From positions 2,356,001 to 2,420,000 of the forward strand of contig NC_016609.1 of NCBI RefSeq assembly GCF_000246855.1: 64,000 nt of DNA, written 5' to 3'. Numbering within the stretch: the stretch's first letter is position 1; every line of letters starts with the position of its first letter. This DNA is from Niastella koreensis GR20-10. Lineage in GTDB: Bacteria > Bacteroidota > Bacteroidia > Chitinophagales > Chitinophagaceae. A model generated the notes under the pieces. The model saw only the letters and a program-made list of their open reading frames with translations. It was not told the DNA's origin and did not search any database. This document shows, piece after piece, positions 62,410-64,000 of this stretch. The position numbers were made by a program, and so were the translations under genes.

Positions 62410-63957
62410 ATGGATATAAAGTGCAACGATAAGGAATTGTTTGTCTTTAAGAAGATCGCTCATGCTGCCGACGAGCTGAAGATGCCTACGTACGTAATTG
62501 GCGGTTTTGTGCGCGATAAATTGTTGGGCCGTCCCACCAAGGATGCTGATATTGTTTGTGTGGGTGATGGTATCCAGCTGGCGCATAAAGTGGCAGAACG
62601 GTTCCAGCCCAAACCATCCGTTTCGTTCTTCAAGAATTTTGGTACCGCTCAAATAAAGCTGAAGCATTTTTACGAGGATGAACCCGGGGCTGTAGATCAC
62701 AAACATATCGTGGATGTGAATGGACAGGAAGCGCAGGTGGTAATCAGTGACGCTTTGCCTGAAGAACAGGTGCATGAAAAGTCTGCACTTGAAATCGAAT
62801 TCGTAGGCGCACGTAAAGAGAGTTACCGCTATCACAGCCGCAATCCCGAAGTGGTGCCCGGCACGTTAAAAGATGACCAGGACAGAAGGGATTTTACCAT
62901 CAATGCCATGGCCATCTCCCTGAACGCAGATGATTATGGCAAACTCATCGATCCATTTAACGGGGTGCTCGATCTGGAGCGCAAAATCATCCAGACCCCG
63001 CTCGATCCCGGTCAAACATTCAGCGACGATCCGTTGCGTATGATGCGGGCCGTTCGGTTTGCCTCGCAATTGAATTTTACTATTGCACCGGTCACCTTTC
63101 AAAGCATCAAAGACCAGGCAGACCGCATCAGGATCATTTCACAGGAACGCATTACTGAAGAACTGAATAAGATCTTATTAAGCGCCAAACCTTCTGTTGG
63201 GCTGGATCTGTTGTACCAAAGCGGGTTGCTGCATATTATTTTTCCACAACTGGTTGATCTGGCAGGTGCTGAATACATCGATGGCCTGGGCCACAAAGAT
63301 AATTTTTACCATACTTTACAGGTAGTGGATAATATTTCAAAGCACACCAATGACCTGTGGCTGCGCTGGGCAGCTTTGTTGCACGATATTGCCAAGCCTG
63401 CCACCAAGAAGTTTGAAAAAGGCCATGGATGGACTTTTCATGGACATGAAGTAGTGGGCGGCAGAATGGTGCCTCGTTTGTTCACCCGATTAAAACTGCC
63501 GCAGAATGAAAAAATGCGTTTTGTTAAAAAGCTGGTAGAACTGCATTTACGTCCCATTAGTCTTACCAAGGAAAATATCACCGATTCTGCCATTCGCAGA
63601 TTGTTGTTCGATGCAGGTGACGATATAGATGCGTTGATGTTGTTGTGTGAAGCAGACATTACTTCAAAGAACAAACAAAAAGTGGTTCGCTACCTGGAGA
63701 ACTTTGAGCTGGTGCGCCAGCGATTGAAGGAGGTAGAAGAAAAAGACCGCATCCGTAACTGGCAACCACCCATCACCGGTGAAATTATAATGACTATCTT
63801 CGGTTTATCCCCCTGTAAAATAGTGGGTGACCTCAAAAACTGCATCCGTGAAGCCATCCTGGATGGTGAAATTGACAACTCCTACGACGCTGCATACGAT
63901 TTTATGATGAAAAAAGCAACAGAAATGGGGTTGCAGATTGTCAGGAATGAGCCTTAA
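62410..63957 (+). CDS. cca: CCA tRNA nucleotidyltransferase with HD domain
   Basis: A class II nucleotidyltransferase that adds or repairs the 3' CCA of tRNA. It has 515 residues from the ATG at 62410 (a TTG directly before is in frame). The catalytic motif is [20 protein letters not shown], with the DxD aspartates. [10 protein letters not shown] (motif B) and [15 protein letters not shown] (motif D) follow, as does a C-terminal HD domain with LLHDIAKP (HD pair) found in many bacterial CCA enzymes. It ends 43 bp before the window edge; the remaining bases hold nothing recognised. Confidence 0.94.
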   Translation: MDIKCNDKELFVFKKIAHAADELKMPTYVIGGFVRDKLLGRPTKDADIVCVGDGIQLAHKVAERFQPKPSVSFFKNFGTAQIKLKHFYEDEPGAVDHKHIVDVNGQEAQVVISDALPEEQVHEKSALEIEFVGARKESYRYHSRNPEVVPGTLKDDQDRRDFTINAMAISLNADDYGKLIDPFNGVLDLERKIIQTPLDPGQTFSDDPLRMMRAVRFASQLNFTIAPVTFQSIKDQADRIRIISQERITEELNKILLSAKPSVGLDLLYQSGLLHIIFPQLVDLAGAEYIDGLGHKDNFYHTLQVVDNISKHTNDLWLRWAALLHDIAKPATKKFEKGHGWTFHGHEVVGGRMVPRLFTRLKLPQNEKMRFVKKLVELHLRPISLTKENITDSAIRRLLFDAGDDIDALMLLCEADITSKNKQKVVRYLENFELVRQRLKEVEEKDRIRNWQPPITGEIIMTIFGLSPCKIVGDLKNCIREAILDGEIDNSYDAAYDFMMKKATEMGLQIVRNEP

Positions 63958-64000
63958 ATTGCATACTTTGATAGTTGGGGAATTGGTCTTATTTTTGAAT

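Noticed and set aside
1-64000. tRNA, rRNA, riboswitch or insertion sequence
   Set aside because: No cloverleaf, conserved rRNA block, known aptamer core or transposase frame was recognised on either strand; a covariance-model search would be needed to exclude short ncRNAs.

Overview
The window reads as chromosomal DNA of a member of the Bacteroidota, most likely Chitinophagaceae (Niastella/Chitinophaga type). The support is a fused ccoN-ccoO cbb3 oxidase gene, type IX secretion C-terminal domains of type A and type B, a SusD remnant, GxGYxYP and DUF6934 proteins, an ECF42 sigma factor with its DGPF partner, and TAnnTTTG promoter -7 elements. No rRNA, tRNA, CRISPR array, transposase or phage gene was seen.

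Layout. 1-3.9 kb: double-cupin protein, a 24-unit array of 21-bp repeats, a small gene pair (DUF6934 plus a 64-aa ORF), and an unusual prolyl-hydroxylase-like/WD40 fusion. 4.0-18.3 kb: a micro-aerobic respiration island with hemN, a small conserved gene, a receiver-CRP/FNR fusion regulator, ccoI, ccoS, ccoNO, ccoQ, ccoP, ccoG, ccoH, a TauE/SafE-like protein, then ric (iron-sulfur repair) with a FixL-like PAS kinase. 18.3-31.4 kb: secreted carbohydrate enzymes (GH43, GH65, sialate O-acetylesterase), an FtsX/MacB permease, a 905-aa PKD adhesin, a patatin and a cyanophycinase-family protein. 31.4-36.6 kb: decayed or degenerate genes (internally deleted DHFR-family ORF, heme-oxygenase-like protein, esterase tail) around an intact modABC operon. 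36.6-44.6 kb: HExxH protein, GxGYxYP protein, 5'-truncated susD without susC, and small hypothetical genes. 44.7-52.5 kb: DUF92 protein, a Dna2-like helicase-nuclease, a pseudo-receiver and a T9SS surface protein. 53-64 kb: ECF42/DGPF pair, a barrel-like protein, eamA, dapD, two tandem paralogues, tsaC, a GT9 glycosyltransferase and a CCA-adding enzyme.

The most coherent result is a regulatory one. Palindromes of the form TTGA(C/T)-N4-(A/G)TCA(A/G) lie before hemN (two copies), the small gene at 5587, ccoI, ccoS-ccoNOQP and ric. Measured from the site centre to the last G of a TAnnTTTG-like -7 element, the distances are 36.5 and 58.5 bp (hemN), 58.5 (5587), 58.5 (ccoI), 58.5 (ccoS) and 35.5 (ric). 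That is the two-turn phasing of class I and class II FNR/CRP activation. The receiver-CRP regulator encoded inside the island, itself preceded by a TGAC-N4-GTCA palindrome, is the obvious candidate binder, and the FixL-like kinase next to ric its candidate partner.

Other notable items are the 21-bp array with three sequence types that blend into one another, the hydroxylase-WD40 fusion, an esterase whose signal peptide is encoded only if translation starts at CTG, and the same 9-bp repeats supplying the C-terminus and stop codon of two unrelated genes.
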